From Thalassobium sp. R2A62 (lineage in GTDB: Bacteria; Pseudomonadota; Alphaproteobacteria; Rhodobacterales; Rhodobacteraceae): a stretch of 64,000 nucleotides of DNA. Of this stretch, positions 38,278 through 47,613 are shown piece by piece. The stretch spans positions 3,141,829 through 3,205,828 of the forward strand of contig NZ_GG697169.2 in assembly GCF_000161835.1 (NCBI RefSeq). Direction: 5' to 3'. The position numbers and the translations under genes were made by a program. Below the pieces are notes generated by a model, which was not told the origin of the DNA, made no database searches, and saw only the letters and a list, made by a program, of their open reading frames with translations. Numbering within the stretch: position 1 is the stretch's first letter; the number at the start of each line of letters is the position of its first letter.

Positions 38278-39450
38278 ATGATTTCGTCCGTTCTCCCGAC
38301 CTATTCCCGCGCGCCGCTGACTTTTGTGTCCGGCGCAGGCTCTTGGCTGACCACGGACGACGGCGACCGATACCTTGATCTGGGGGCTGGTATTGCGGTC
38401 AACGCGCTGGGCCATGCCCATCCTGCATTGACCCAAGCCCTAACAGAGCAGGCGGGCCAACTGTGGCACACGTCAAACCTCTATAATATTCCCGCACAAA
38501 CGGCACTCGCTGACAAACTCGTGGATTTGACCTTTGCCGACACTGTGTTCTTTACGAACTCTGGCACCGAGGCCTGTGAGCTTGCGGTCAAAATGGCGCG
38601 CAAATACTTCTATGACGCAGGCGCGCCTGAGCGTGTAGATATCATCACCTTTGACGGATCATTCCACGGCCGGTCGGCGGCAGGAATCGCCGCTGCTGGG
38701 TCCGAGAAAATGACCAAAGGCTTTGGCCCGATCTTGGGCGGCTTTACCCACCTCGCGTTTGGCGATCACGACACGCTGACGGCAGCGATCACCGACACAA
38801 CCGCCGCGATCCTGATCGAGCCTGTGCAAGGCGAAGGCGGCATCCGCCCCGTGCCTGATCATTGCCTCAAAGGGTTGCGCGATCTTTGCGACACCAACGG
38901 CATCCTGTTGATTATGGACGAGGTGCAATGCGGCGTCGGCAGAACCGGCAAACTCTTTGCGCATGAATGGTCCGGCATCACACCCGACATCATGATGGTC
39001 GCCAAGGGCATTGGCGGTGGCTTCCCGCTGGGCTGTGTGCTGGCTACGGAACACGCGGCTTCTGGCATGACCGCAGGCACCCACGGCTCGACATACGGTG
39101 GCAACCCGTTGGCCTGTGCCGTTGGCAATGCAGTGATTGACATTGTGTCTGCACCGGAATTTCTGGATGACGTAAACCGCAAAGCTGGCCTCTTGCGCCA
39201 ACGGCTCGAAGGTCTCGTGGCCAACCAAGCGGACGTGTTCGAAGAGGTGCGTGGTTCCGGCCTCATGCTTGGTCTCAAATGCAAGGCGACCAATATGGAC
39301 GTGGTCAACGCGGGCTACGCAAATGGCGTGATCACCGTGCCTGCCGCTGACAATGTGATCCGTTTGCTGCCTGCTCTTAACCTCACAGACGATGACATCG
39401 TACAGGCGGCATCGCTGCTCGACGCTGCTGCCTCGTCTCTGTCTCAGTAA
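38278..39450 (+). CDS. argD: Acetylornithine aminotransferase
   Basis: 390 residues, PLP-dependent class III aminotransferase of arginine synthesis. FTNSGTEACELAVKMARKY, LIMDEVQCGVGRTGKLFAHE and the PLP-binding Lys243 in MVAKGIGGGFPLG are visible. AAGGA precedes the ATG. The pair argD-argF is usual in alphaproteobacteria. Confidence 0.96.
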   Translation: MISSVLPTYSRAPLTFVSGAGSWLTTDDGDRYLDLGAGIAVNALGHAHPALTQALTEQAGQLWHTSNLYNIPAQTALADKLVDLTFADTVFFTNSGTEACELAVKMARKYFYDAGAPERVDIITFDGSFHGRSAAGIAAAGSEKMTKGFGPILGGFTHLAFGDHDTLTAAITDTTAAILIEPVQGEGGIRPVPDHCLKGLRDLCDTNGILLIMDEVQCGVGRTGKLFAHEWSGITPDIMMVAKGIGGGFPLGCVLATEHAASGMTAGTHGSTYGGNPLACAVGNAVIDIVSAPEFLDDVNRKAGLLRQRLEGLVANQADVFEEVRGSGLMLGLKCKATNMDVVNAGYANGVITVPAADNVIRLLPALNLTDDDIVQAASLLDAAASSLSQ

Positions 39451-39463
39451 TCTCTACGGGACT

Positions 39464-39484
39464 GCGGGGGGCTGATCCCCCTGC
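39464..39484 (+). other. Intercistronic stem-loop argD-argF
   Basis: GCGGGGGG pairs with CCCCCTGC (one G-T pair) around a 5-nt loop, with no U-run. It may modulate argF relative to argD or protect the upstream mRNA end. Confidence 0.4.
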
Positions 39485-39508
39485 GGCTCTCTACCCGAAA
39501 GCGATATC

Positions 39509-40435
39509 ATGACCCATTTTCTCGACATTCATAAAACCAACCCATCCGACCTGCGGCAGATCATCGACACCGCGCGCGACATCAAAGACGCGCGGCATGG
39601 CCGCCCCAAGAGTGCGCTTGATGACGATCAACCATTGGCGGGCCACATGGTCGCGCTGATCTTTGAAAAACCGTCGACCCGAACCCGTGTCAGCTTTGAC
39701 GTGGGCGTGCGCCAGATGGGTGGTCAAACGATGGTGCTCTCTGGTGCAGACATGCAGCTGGGACACGGTGAAACCATCGCCGACACCGCGCGGGTTCTGT
39801 CGCGCTACGTCGATCTCATCATGATCCGGACCTTTGACGAAAGCGTGCTGACCGAAATGGCCGAATACGCCGACGTCCCTGTGATCAACGGCCTGACCGA
39901 TCGCACCCACCCCTGCCAAATCATGGCTGACGTCATGACCTACGAGGAACACCGCGGCCCGATTGCCGGTAAGAAAGTCGTCTGGACGGGCGACGGCAAT
40001 AACGTCTGCGCATCCTTCTTGCACGCAGCCGCACAGTTCAAATTCGACCTCACCTTTGCGGGTCCCAGCCAGCTCGACCCCGAGGGCGAGTTCGTCAAAC
40101 TGGCCCGTGACGCAGGCTGCAAGATTTCGATCGAACGCGACGCCGACAAGGCGGTCCAAGGCGCGGATCTGGTGGTCGCTGACACATGGGTTTCAATGCA
40201 TGACGCGCAATCGGCGCGCGAACGTCGCCACAATATGCTGCGCCCCTATCAGGTCAACGCAGCCCTCATGGCACAGGCCGAACCCGACGCGTTATTCATG
40301 CACTGCCTGCCTGCGCACCGCGAAGAAGAGGTCACGTCCGAAGTCATGGACGGCCCGCAGTCAGTCATCTTTGATGAGGCCGAAAACCGTCTTCACGCGC
40401 AAAAGGCGATCATGAAGTTCTGCTTGGGCAAATAA
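39509..40435 (+). CDS. argF: Ornithine carbamoyltransferase
   Basis: 308 residues; joins carbamoyl phosphate and ornithine to citrulline. STRTR at 56-60 (carbamoyl phosphate), [12 protein letters not shown] and [12 protein letters not shown] (ornithine, catalytic Cys) are present. Uses the product of CarB. Follows argD by 58 bp. Confidence 0.96.
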   Translation: MTHFLDIHKTNPSDLRQIIDTARDIKDARHGRPKSALDDDQPLAGHMVALIFEKPSTRTRVSFDVGVRQMGGQTMVLSGADMQLGHGETIADTARVLSRYVDLIMIRTFDESVLTEMAEYADVPVINGLTDRTHPCQIMADVMTYEEHRGPIAGKKVVWTGDGNNVCASFLHAAAQFKFDLTFAGPSQLDPEGEFVKLARDAGCKISIERDADKAVQGADLVVADTWVSMHDAQSARERRHNMLRPYQVNAALMAQAEPDALFMHCLPAHREEEVTSEVMDGPQSVIFDEAENRLHAQKAIMKFCLGK

Positions 40436-40461
40436 GCCTGACGAAACAGTGTGGTCCTGCT

Positions 40462-40480
40462 GAACAGGCGGGGCCTGTTC
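40462..40480. terminator. Possible argF terminator
   Basis: A 7-bp stem (GAACAGG, 5-nt loop, CCTGTTC) 26 bp after argF, without a clear U-run. A weak or Rho-assisted stop is possible. Confidence 0.35.
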
Positions 40481-40530
40481 GCGAGGGTGGCTTTGCGGGA
40501 CAAAATCTACATTTTTTGACAACAAATGTC

Positions 40531-40767
40531 TCAGCAATCTCCGCCGCCTGAACCATCGTAGCCGGAGCCATGCCCGCGGCTGTCATCAGCTCTTTTTCCG
40601 TATCCTGATCCGTCTGGTTCACTGTCGATAGAAAAAGACATCAGGCCAATAAGAAACACAGTCAAAGCAATCAGATAAACCCACCAAGGCCCAGAAAATT
40701 GATAAGCCACCCAACCAATCATAGGACCTAAAATAGTCATCGCGGCTTTATATCTAAACTTTGCCAT
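40531..40767 (-). CDS. Small membrane protein with Gly-rich tail
   Basis: 78 residues: two closely spaced hydrophobic segments (AAMTILGPMIGWVAYQ; WWVYLIALTVFLIGLMSFSI), then a Ser/Gly/Asp-rich tail ending in SGGGDC. No family recognised; GGGDC-type tails occur in small roseobacter membrane proteins. The ribosome site is weak (GAGC), so confidence is moderate. Confidence 0.55.
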   Translation of the reverse strand: MAKFRYKAAMTILGPMIGWVAYQFSGPWWVYLIALTVFLIGLMSFSIDSEPDGSGYGKRADDSRGHGSGYDGSGGGDC

Positions 40768-40839
40768 AGCTCATGCTATTCTTACCATGATCGAAAGTCA
40801 CGCTTAGCTTGTTCGGATAGACAATTTGGGCTCCTTGCC

Positions 40840-40860
40840 GCCATTCGTACAGTCTGCAGC
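40840..40860. repeat. 21-bp dispersed repeat, copy 1
   Basis: Differs at only two positions from 49837-49857, on the other side of the catabolic block 41.0-49.7 kb. The region around (40768-41028) holds no gene I can support. Confidence 0.55.
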
Positions 40861-41028
40861 TATTTGGCCTAGTCAGATGACCAGATTGCGGACGAAGCAG
40901 ACTTTCGCGGCAGTTCCGGCAACGGCCGCTTTCTGACGGTTTTCATGCACCAACTGGTTGCTAAATAGTTGGAATTGCCCTGCGAACATCCATAAGTATG
41001 AAACGAATACCAATCAGTGAGAGCAAAT

Positions 41029-42387
41029 ATGAAGATCACCGAACCATCGCGTCAAATTGACGTCGTACATCGCACAGATGTTTTGGTTGTCGGCGCAGGC
41101 CCCGGAGGTTTAGCTGCAGCACTGGCTGCGGCGCGTGCGGGGGTTGAGGTTACGCTGGTGGAACGCTTTGGCTGCTTTGGAGGTAACATTACGACCGTTG
41201 GCGTTGAGGGCTTTGCTTGGTATCGCCACGAAAAGACCGTCGAAGCAAACGGTATTGGGCGTGAATTTGAAGAGCGTGCCAAGGAAATGGGTGCCGCTGT
41301 TCCTGAGTCGCAGTCGCTAAGCTATGAACTCGACAGCGAAGGGTTCAAAGTTGTTGCAGATCAGTTGGTAGAGGCAGCTGGCATAACGCCCATGCTGCAC
41401 CGCCTATTCGTTGCTCCGATCATGGAGGGCGACCGGATCACAGGGATCATTACAGAATCCAAGGCTGGGCGCGAGGCGATCCTGGGAACAGTCGTCATCG
41501 ATGCAACTGGGGATGCAGATATCGCCCATCGGGTCGGGGCGCCTGTAACACATCCCCCCCGGGAAGAGTTGCAGGCCGCCAGCGTTATGTTCCACGTCGC
41601 AGGGGTGGATAAAGAGCGCTTCATGGACGACGTGCGCGCCAATCCACCAACCTATTCGGATTGGTCATCGGGCGAATGGACGGTCGAAACAGACGGCAAG
41701 GAAGACGAAATGTTTTCGCCCTTCCTCAAGAAACCATTTGAGACCGCGCGCAAAGCAGGGGTCATCCCCGCCAATCTGACTACCATCGCGGGAACTTGGG
41801 GCGCTGTGCATGATAGCGGTGAGATGACCTATATGAACCTCGTACATCTGGACAATTGCGATGGTACCGACCCCGGGGATCTGACCCATTTTGAAATTGA
41901 AGGCCGACGTCAAGCGATGATGGCCATTGATGCGCTGCGCCGCTTTGCTCCAGGATGTGAGGGCGTCCGGCTACGCAACTTCGGCATGACGCTGGGGGTG
42001 CGGGACACGCGCAAGATCGATGCGGTCTATAACATGACGGAAATTGATGTGCGTCATGAGGCCCGTTTCGAAGACAGTATCGGCATTTATCCAGAGTTCA
42101 TTGACGGCTACGGAGTACTGATCTTGCCAACGACAGGGCGCTATATGCACATTCCATACCGGTCGTTGCTGCCGAAAAAGATCAAGGGATTGCTGGTTGC
42201 AGGACGCGCTATCGGAGGGGGCCGCATCGCCCATGCAGCCACGCGCAACATGGCGTGCTGTGCAGTTGCGGGCCAGGGTGCTGGTATTGCGGCAGCTCAG
42301 GCAGTCAAATCGAAATCAGAGTTGGATGGCGTGGATCTTGTCGCCATCCACAAAGAGCTAGATCGGCAAGGTGTGCGCAGGCTGTGA
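41029..42387 (+). CDS. FAD-dependent oxidoreductase
   Basis: 452 residues of the FAD_oxidored (PF12831) type. The dinucleotide motif is VVGAGPGGLAAALAAARAG at about 20-38, with ERFGCFGGNITTVGVEG after it and a second FAD contact in GLLVAGRAIGGGRIAHA near the C-terminus. Substrate unknown; members oxidise or reduce varied organic acids. GAGAG lies before the ATG at 41029; a GTG at 41017 is the alternative. It opens the putative catabolic block but is separated from it by the LysR gene facing the other way. Confidence 0.88.
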   Translation: MKITEPSRQIDVVHRTDVLVVGAGPGGLAAALAAARAGVEVTLVERFGCFGGNITTVGVEGFAWYRHEKTVEANGIGREFEERAKEMGAAVPESQSLSYELDSEGFKVVADQLVEAAGITPMLHRLFVAPIMEGDRITGIITESKAGREAILGTVVIDATGDADIAHRVGAPVTHPPREELQAASVMFHVAGVDKERFMDDVRANPPTYSDWSSGEWTVETDGKEDEMFSPFLKKPFETARKAGVIPANLTTIAGTWGAVHDSGEMTYMNLVHLDNCDGTDPGDLTHFEIEGRRQAMMAIDALRRFAPGCEGVRLRNFGMTLGVRDTRKIDAVYNMTEIDVRHEARFEDSIGIYPEFIDGYGVLILPTTGRYMHIPYRSLLPKKIKGLLVAGRAIGGGRIAHAATRNMACCAVAGQGAGIAAAQAVKSKSELDGVDLVAIHKELDRQGVRRL

Positions 42388-42449
42388 CAGCATTAATCCC
42401 ATAAATAGCAAAGCCGACATTGGTTCAACGCGCAGTATCCGTCAGCTTT

Positions 42450-42500
42450 GGGCTCAATCCAGACATTCGCTGCATGGCGCACCGACAGCAGTTAGCCAGG
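42450..42500. repeat. 51-bp imperfect direct repeat, copy 1
   Basis: Matches 49870-49920 at 43 of 51 positions by eye (core TTCGCTGCAT, ACCGA, AGCAGTTA). The surrounding gap 42388-42623 has no supported gene. Such TTCGCTGCA-type intergenic repeats are frequent in roseobacter genomes. Confidence 0.65.
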
Positions 42501-42623
42501 ACATTCCAGACTTTGACGCTCTCATTGTTAACGGCTGCTTCCAGACTTTGGCGGCCACGCGTTTGTTAAGTGCTGCATTGAACAGCGGTACCATACCATC
42601 GAGAAAATCACGGTCTCGGACCC

Positions 42624-43508
42624 TTAGACCGCGATTGTTCTTACCGTTTCGACGAACCTTTTCACGGTGTCTGAATTCCCCGCTTTTCGAAAAGCAATAT
42701 AGAGTTCAATTAGGTTTTCGCATGGCTCGAATGGAACGAAGGAAACACCTAAGGGGGAGATATTTCTGACCCAGGCAGGGGCCAATGCGATTCCGAGGCC
42801 CTGAGCAACAAACTGCAACATTGTGGACTTATCAATGATCTCACAGACAATGTTTGGTTGCGCGCCAATTTTCCGAAAACCGCTCCATAGAGCTTCGTGA
42901 AGGATCGGTCGGGCGTGCTTTGGATAGCCGACAATCGGCTGATCGGCGATATCGGACGCGGACAAAGACACAGCGCTGGACAAAGGGTTGGTTTCGGCAA
43001 GAACCACCAAAACTGGCTGGCGATGAAGCAGTTCACTAGTGACGAAATCGTCTTGTTGAGGGGTGCGCACGAAGGCCACATCAGTACGATGGCCCATCAA
43101 TTCTTGGGCATGTTGTTCAGAAGACGCGGTTTCCAATACCTGCACATGGACCTTCGGGTCTGTCCTGCGAAAAGCCAGCAAAGCTTTGGGCAGCAGCATT
43201 GAAATCGCCTCGTCGACGCCGCTGACGCGGATGTGGCGCAGGTCGGATTCGGCGGTGTGGCGAACATTTGAGACCGCCCTTTCGATATCGGCAAGTATCC
43301 TACTGGCGTCCTGGACAAACTCCGATCCGGCTTGGGTCAAGCTAACCTGACGGGTCGTTCTGAAAAACAGTCGCGCACCAAGTTCATGTTCCAACGCTGA
43401 GACCCGTTCAGAAAGAGCCGATTGGCTTAACCCCAAACGTTCGCCTGCTCGTCGGAAGTGTAGCTCTTCCGCGACGGCGACGAAGCATTCCAGCTGTCTG
43501 ATGTCCAA
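42624..43508 (-). CDS. LysR family transcriptional regulator
   Basis: 294 residues: N-terminal winged HTH (MDIRQLECFVAVAEELHFRR, LGLSQSALSERVSALEHELG) and a C-terminal periplasmic-binding-like effector domain. Last gene, after 19 bp, of the minus-strand group hydrolase-leuC-leuD, so it probably senses a metabolite of that pathway and acts at the divergent palindromes near 46.5 kb. Confidence 0.93.
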   Translation of the reverse strand: MDIRQLECFVAVAEELHFRRAGERLGLSQSALSERVSALEHELGARLFFRTTRQVSLTQAGSEFVQDASRILADIERAVSNVRHTAESDLRHIRVSGVDEAISMLLPKALLAFRRTDPKVHVQVLETASSEQHAQELMGHRTDVAFVRTPQQDDFVTSELLHRQPVLVVLAETNPLSSAVSLSASDIADQPIVGYPKHARPILHEALWSGFRKIGAQPNIVCEIIDKSTMLQFVAQGLGIALAPAWVRNISPLGVSFVPFEPCENLIELYIAFRKAGNSDTVKRFVETVRTIAV

Positions 43509-43527
43509 TCTGTGTTTCCTTATTGGT

Positions 43528-44142
43528 CTACTTGTTGACGCTTACCCGCATCTCGCTATTCAATCCTGCCTCATAGTCTCGGATCGCATCTGCATGTTCC
43601 AATGTGTCCAGCGTATCATTGCGTCCTTGGATCAGCGCTGTTTGTGTAGCGTCGTCCATCTCGAATGGCGCGCTAATGTCACCAGTTGTGAGCCTGCGGC
43701 CATTAAGGTCGATTGTTATCTCGGTACCGTTGCCTGCGGCCTGCAAAAGTAAATCCCGCGTTTCTGGTGAGATAATCGGCAGTGCCAAACCATTCTTTCG
43801 CGCATTATCGTAGAATATTCCGGCGAAACTTGTTCCAATACAGGCATCAATACCAAGTTGGCGCATACCCCAGACAGCATGTTCCCGACTAGAACCACAG
43901 CCAAAATTGTCGCCGACAATCAGAATATTGGCCTTAGTCCAAGGTGTTTTGTTCAAGATAAAGTCGGGTCGAGGACCCCCAGCATTATCAAAGCGCAGAT
44001 CTGCGAAAGTGCCATCCGCCAATCCTTCGCGGGTGATCGTGATCAGAAACCGCTTGGGCATAATCACGTCTGTGTCGACATTGGCCAGCGGTAAAGGTGC
44101 TGCAACCCCTTTGATCGTTTTAGTCATCTTTTGGTCTTTCAT
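43528..44142 (-). CDS. leuD: LeuD-like aconitase-family small subunit
   Basis: 204 residues, swivelling domain of 3-isopropylmalate dehydratase: PLPLANVDTDVIMPKRFL and ILIVGDNFGCGSSREHAVWG. It overlaps leuC by ATGA. Given the neighbours, it may serve a catabolic hydro-lyase rather than leucine synthesis; motifs alone do not decide. An ATG at 44127 would shorten it by five residues. Confidence 0.9.
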   Translation of the reverse strand: MKDQKMTKTIKGVAAPLPLANVDTDVIMPKRFLITITREGLADGTFADLRFDNAGGPRPDFILNKTPWTKANILIVGDNFGCGSSREHAVWGMRQLGIDACIGTSFAGIFYDNARKNGLALPIISPETRDLLLQAAGNGTEITIDLNGRRLTTGDISAPFEMDDATQTALIQGRNDTLDTLEHADAIRDYEAGLNSEMRVSVNK

Positions 44143-45518
44143 GTGAATTCTCGCACATCTGCCAGATGCCCCGCGACAGCAGCCGCCGCGACCATTGCGG
44201 GTGACATAAGGTGCGTGCGTGCGCCGCGGCCCTGTCGCCCCTCAAAATTCCGGTTGGTTGATGAGGCGACGCGTTCACCATCCATCGCGATGTCGTCGTT
44301 CATCGCCAGACACATAGAACAGCCCGCCTCTGGTCGCCATTCGAAACCGGCGGCCTCAAAGATCGCGCGCAGCCCTTCGGCTTCGGCTTGGATCCGCGTC
44401 ATAGCAGAGCCGGGCACGACGATGGCTTCGATGCCCACCGCAACCTTCCGACCTTCGAGTATCTTGGCCGCCTCGCGCAGGTCTTCGATCCGGCTGTTCG
44501 TGCAAGACCCAATGAAGGCTGTGTCGATTTTAATCGACTGGGCTGATTGTCCCTCGGTTAGCCCCATATACTTCAAAGAGCGATCCAAAGCGGCTTTGGC
44601 TTTCGGAGAGACATAGTCCGACGCAACAGGCACATTTGCAGTGATGGGTACCGATTGATCCGGGCTGGTGCCCCACGTAATTAACGGTTCGATGTCGCTG
44701 CCTGCAATCGTGACCTCTTTATCAAAGACGGCCTCGGGGTCGCTCATCCAGTTTTCACCTTCGAACGCGAACTGACCACTGTGGGCGTGGCCTTGTAACG
44801 CGGCTTCGGTGACTTCATCTACTGCAATCAATGCCGCCCGCGCGCCTAACTCAACCGCCATATTGCAGACGGTCATCCGTCCAGCCATGTCGAGGCTTTG
44901 AGTAGCAGAACCTGCAAACTCAACCGCAAACCCATTGGCCCCACCTGCGCCAACGACCTGCACGACTTTCATGATGATATCTTTCGCGGTCACGCCGGGT
45001 GCGGTTTCGCCGTCGATCATCACCCGCATGGTTTTCATGCGTTTGTAGCGCAGCGTCTGGGTTGCAAGGACGTGTTCCACTTCCGACGTGCCAATGCCAA
45101 ACCCCAACGCGCCGTACGCGCCATAGGTTGTGGTGTGGCTGTCGCCACAGGCAATTAACATGCCGGGTGTGACCAACCCCTGTTCAGGAACCACAACGTG
45201 TTCGATGCCCTGTCGCGGGTCGCCCAGACCGTAGAAAGCGATGTCGTGTTTTGTGCAATTGTCTTCCAGATTGTCGATCAAGAGTTTGGACGCCGCATCA
45301 TGCGGCTCATCGCTGCGGGTTGCGTTCACGTGATCGACCACAGCCAGATGCGCCTCGGGCCGCCAAACGCTTAACCCCTTTGTGTCCAGACCCGAAAAGG
45401 CCTGCGGACTGGTGTATTCATTCATGATGTGGAAATCGACATAGATCAGCATGTCGCCGTCTGGCAGATCGCACACCTGATGGGCGTCGACCAGTTTGTC
45501 GTAAAGTGTCCGGCTCAT
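44139..45518 (-). CDS. leuC: LeuC-like aconitase-family large subunit
   Basis: 459 residues. The 4Fe-4S cysteines lie in FIGSCTNSR and GCSMCLAMN, and CGDSHTTTYGAYGALGFGIG is the substrate loop. Compared with the LeuC sequences I remember, two His are replaced: HEVTSPQAF reads NEYTSPQAF and THGAFG reads TYGAYG. This, with the operon context, argues for a different 2-hydroxy acid substrate, though leucine synthesis cannot be excluded. Overlaps both neighbours by 4 bp. Confidence 0.88.
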   Translation of the reverse strand: MSRTLYDKLVDAHQVCDLPDGDMLIYVDFHIMNEYTSPQAFSGLDTKGLSVWRPEAHLAVVDHVNATRSDEPHDAASKLLIDNLEDNCTKHDIAFYGLGDPRQGIEHVVVPEQGLVTPGMLIACGDSHTTTYGAYGALGFGIGTSEVEHVLATQTLRYKRMKTMRVMIDGETAPGVTAKDIIMKVVQVVGAGGANGFAVEFAGSATQSLDMAGRMTVCNMAVELGARAALIAVDEVTEAALQGHAHSGQFAFEGENWMSDPEAVFDKEVTIAGSDIEPLITWGTSPDQSVPITANVPVASDYVSPKAKAALDRSLKYMGLTEGQSAQSIKIDTAFIGSCTNSRIEDLREAAKILEGRKVAVGIEAIVVPGSAMTRIQAEAEGLRAIFEAAGFEWRPEAGCSMCLAMNDDIAMDGERVASSTNRNFEGRQGRGARTHLMSPAMVAAAAVAGHLADVREFT

Positions 45519-46420
45519 GCGGTAGCCTTTGCGTGAATTGGGTTACGGGCAAAGAAATCAGACATGCGTGTAGCGACGTCACCCGGGACTTCTTCGGCCA
45601 TGTAATGTGTGGTGTCGAGCGCTTCGCCCTCAACCCTTTCTGCCCGCTGTCGCCATAGTGCAAGCGCGTCAAAGCAAGTCTCAATCACACCTCGTTTCGC
45701 CCAAAGGGTCAGAACGGGCATGTGAAGTTTGCGGCCCTGATCCGCATCATCGTGTGTGATGTCGATCGTGGCGGCAGCACGATAATCTTCACAGCTTGCA
45801 TGAATAGCGTCGGGGTCTGCGAAGGCATTTAGGTATTCCGCCAGGGCCTCGGGTGTAAACGGATTATCACCGCGCGCCTGATTAAAGCATTTCAGCTTCC
45901 AGAACCCTTCGGGATCTGCTCCTATCATGCGCTCAGGTAGTGGGCTTGGCTGAGACAGAAAGAACCAGTGCCAATACGCATGTGCGAATGCCGCATTTGT
46001 GCCCGTATACATTTCGCGGGTCGGCGCGATGTCGAGCAATGCCATGGCCGCGACGTGGTCAGGATAGTCCAGACCCAACCGATGAGCGACCCGCGCTCCG
46101 CGATCATGGGCACCAACAAGAAATCGTTTATGGCCCAAGCACCGCATGACAGCGACAATGTCGTTCGCCATAGCACGCTTTGCATAAGGCGCGTGCGCCG
46201 CATCGGACGCTGGCTTGTCAGATCGACCGTAGCCGCGCAGATCGGGGCAAATGACCTGAAACGAGCGGGCCAGAATGGGGGCTACACCGTGCCACATGGC
46301 GGATGTTTGCGGATAGCCATGTAGAAGGACAAGCGGCGGCGCACCTCGTGGCCCGGCGCGGCGGACAAACAACGTTGCTCCTTCACCTTCGATGCGCTCT
46401 TCCACGAAATCCTTGAACAT
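45515..46420 (-). CDS. Haloacetate (fluoroacetate) dehalogenase-like hydrolase
   Basis: 301 residues, alpha/beta hydrolase. Nucleophile Asp106 lies in AHDRGAR with Arg107 and Arg110; acid Asp130 in LLDIAP; base His272 in THYMAEE; the halide pocket His151-Trp152 in YWHWFFL and Tyr213 in EDYRAA. These match fluoroacetate dehalogenase residues (Asp110, Arg111, Arg114, Asp134, His155, Trp156, Tyr219, His280), and the spacing from nucleophile to acid and to the halide His is identical. The product from a haloacetate would be glycolate. Other halo-acids or epoxides are possible. First gene of the overlapping minus-strand operon. Confidence 0.85.
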   Translation of the reverse strand: MFKDFVEERIEGEGATLFVRRAGPRGAPPLVLLHGYPQTSAMWHGVAPILARSFQVICPDLRGYGRSDKPASDAAHAPYAKRAMANDIVAVMRCLGHKRFLVGAHDRGARVAHRLGLDYPDHVAAMALLDIAPTREMYTGTNAAFAHAYWHWFFLSQPSPLPERMIGADPEGFWKLKCFNQARGDNPFTPEALAEYLNAFADPDAIHASCEDYRAAATIDITHDDADQGRKLHMPVLTLWAKRGVIETCFDALALWRQRAERVEGEALDTTHYMAEEVPGDVATRMSDFFARNPIHAKATA

Positions 46421-46462
46421 TTCGATCCCCCTTAGGACATGAATTTTTATCCACTATCTCAG

Positions 46463-46482
46463 ATTAAACGAGAATGTTTAAT
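46463..46482. promoter_or_regulatory. Inverted repeat 1 in the divergent promoter region
   Basis: ATTAAAC, 6 bp, GTTTAAT, perfect. It contains a T-N11-A core as in LysR sites and lies 43 bp before the hydrolase start codon. Confidence 0.65.
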
Positions 46483-46492
46483 CGGGAAAACT

Positions 46493-46513
46493 GATTAGTT
46501 ATGCCGACTAATC
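46493..46513. promoter_or_regulatory. Inverted repeat 2 in the divergent promoter region
   Basis: GATTAGT, 7 bp, ACTAATC, perfect. Its centre is about 30 bp (three helical turns) from the centre of repeat 1. It lies 88 bp before dctP. Confidence 0.6.
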
Positions 46514-46601
46514 TTCAGGCGAAACCCCAGTAATCTCTCGGACATAAGCCGTTCCAGAAAAAATCCGGAGGTACGGCAACAACGGTTCAACGGAGGAAAA
46601 A

Positions 46602-47603
46602 ATGAAGTTTCTGCTAAGCACAGCACTATCCATGACATTGGCATTTAGCGCAACATCCGCAGTGGCGGCTTGCGATGATGGCGAAATGGTTATCAAATTC
46701 AGCCACGTCACGAACACTGACAAACACCCTAAAGGCATTGCTGCGACACTTCTTGAACAGCGTGTCAACGAGGAGATGAACGGCAAAGTCTGCTTGGAAG
46801 TCTTCCCGAATTCGACCCTTTATGACGATAACAAGGTGCTCGAAGCATTGCTTCAGGGTGACGTTCAATTGGCGGCCCCATCGCTGTCAAAATTTGAGAA
46901 GTTCACTAAGCAATTCCGCATTTTCGACTTGCCTTTCATGTTTGAGGACATCGAAGCAGTTGATGCGTTCCAAGCTTCCGAAGCGGGACAAGCCTTGCTC
47001 GATAGCATGCAGCGTCGCGGCCTTCAGGGTTTGACGTTCTGGCACAACGGCATGAAGCAAATGTCTGCCAACGTACCACTGATGACGCCAACTGATGCTA
47101 ACGGATTGAAGTTCCGTGTGATGTCATCTGACGTTCTCGTTGCGCAGATGGAAGCGATCGGCGGTGCCCCACAAAAGATGGCCTTTTCCGAGGTTTATGG
47201 AGCGTTGCAGCAGGGTGTTGTTGACGGACAGGAGAACGTTTGGTCCAACATTTATGGCAAAAAGTTCTTTGAGGTTCAGGACGGCATCACTGAAACCAAC
47301 CACGGTGTTATCGACTATCTGGTCGTGACCAGTGTTGATTGGTTGGACAGCCTAGACGAGGATGTGCGCGAGCAATTCCTGACAATCTTGAAAGAGGTTA
47401 CCGAGCTTCGCAATGCTGAGTCTTACGCGGTCAACCAAGCTAATCGTCAGGCCATCATCGATACAGGTGCAGACGTTCGCACACTGACACCCGAAGAGCG
47501 TCAGGCATGGGTCGACGCGATGAAGCCTGTTTGGGAGCAATTCTCTGGTGACGTCGGTCAGGACATGATCGACGCCGCGCAATCCTTCAACACTGGAAGC
47601 TGA
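46602..47603 (+). CDS. dctP: TRAP transporter substrate-binding protein
   Basis: 333 residues. A Sec signal peptide ends at about TSAVAA/CDDG; the mature part is a DctP-type periplasmic receptor (VIKFSHVTNTDKHPKGIAA, FRVMSSDVLVAQMEAIGG with the carboxylate-binding Arg, VVDGQENVWSNIY). A C4 or related acid ligand is likely. GGAGGAAAAA precedes the ATG. Confidence 0.95.
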   Translation: MKFLLSTALSMTLAFSATSAVAACDDGEMVIKFSHVTNTDKHPKGIAATLLEQRVNEEMNGKVCLEVFPNSTLYDDNKVLEALLQGDVQLAAPSLSKFEKFTKQFRIFDLPFMFEDIEAVDAFQASEAGQALLDSMQRRGLQGLTFWHNGMKQMSANVPLMTPTDANGLKFRVMSSDVLVAQMEAIGGAPQKMAFSEVYGALQQGVVDGQENVWSNIYGKKFFEVQDGITETNHGVIDYLVVTSVDWLDSLDEDVREQFLTILKEVTELRNAESYAVNQANRQAIIDTGADVRTLTPEERQAWVDAMKPVWEQFSGDVGQDMIDAAQSFNTGS

Positions 47604-47613
47604 ACTTAATCTC

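Noticed and set aside
42388-42769. Plus-strand frame after the FAD oxidoreductase
   Set aside because: It covers the dispersed repeat and the opposite strand of the LysR gene, with no ribosome site.
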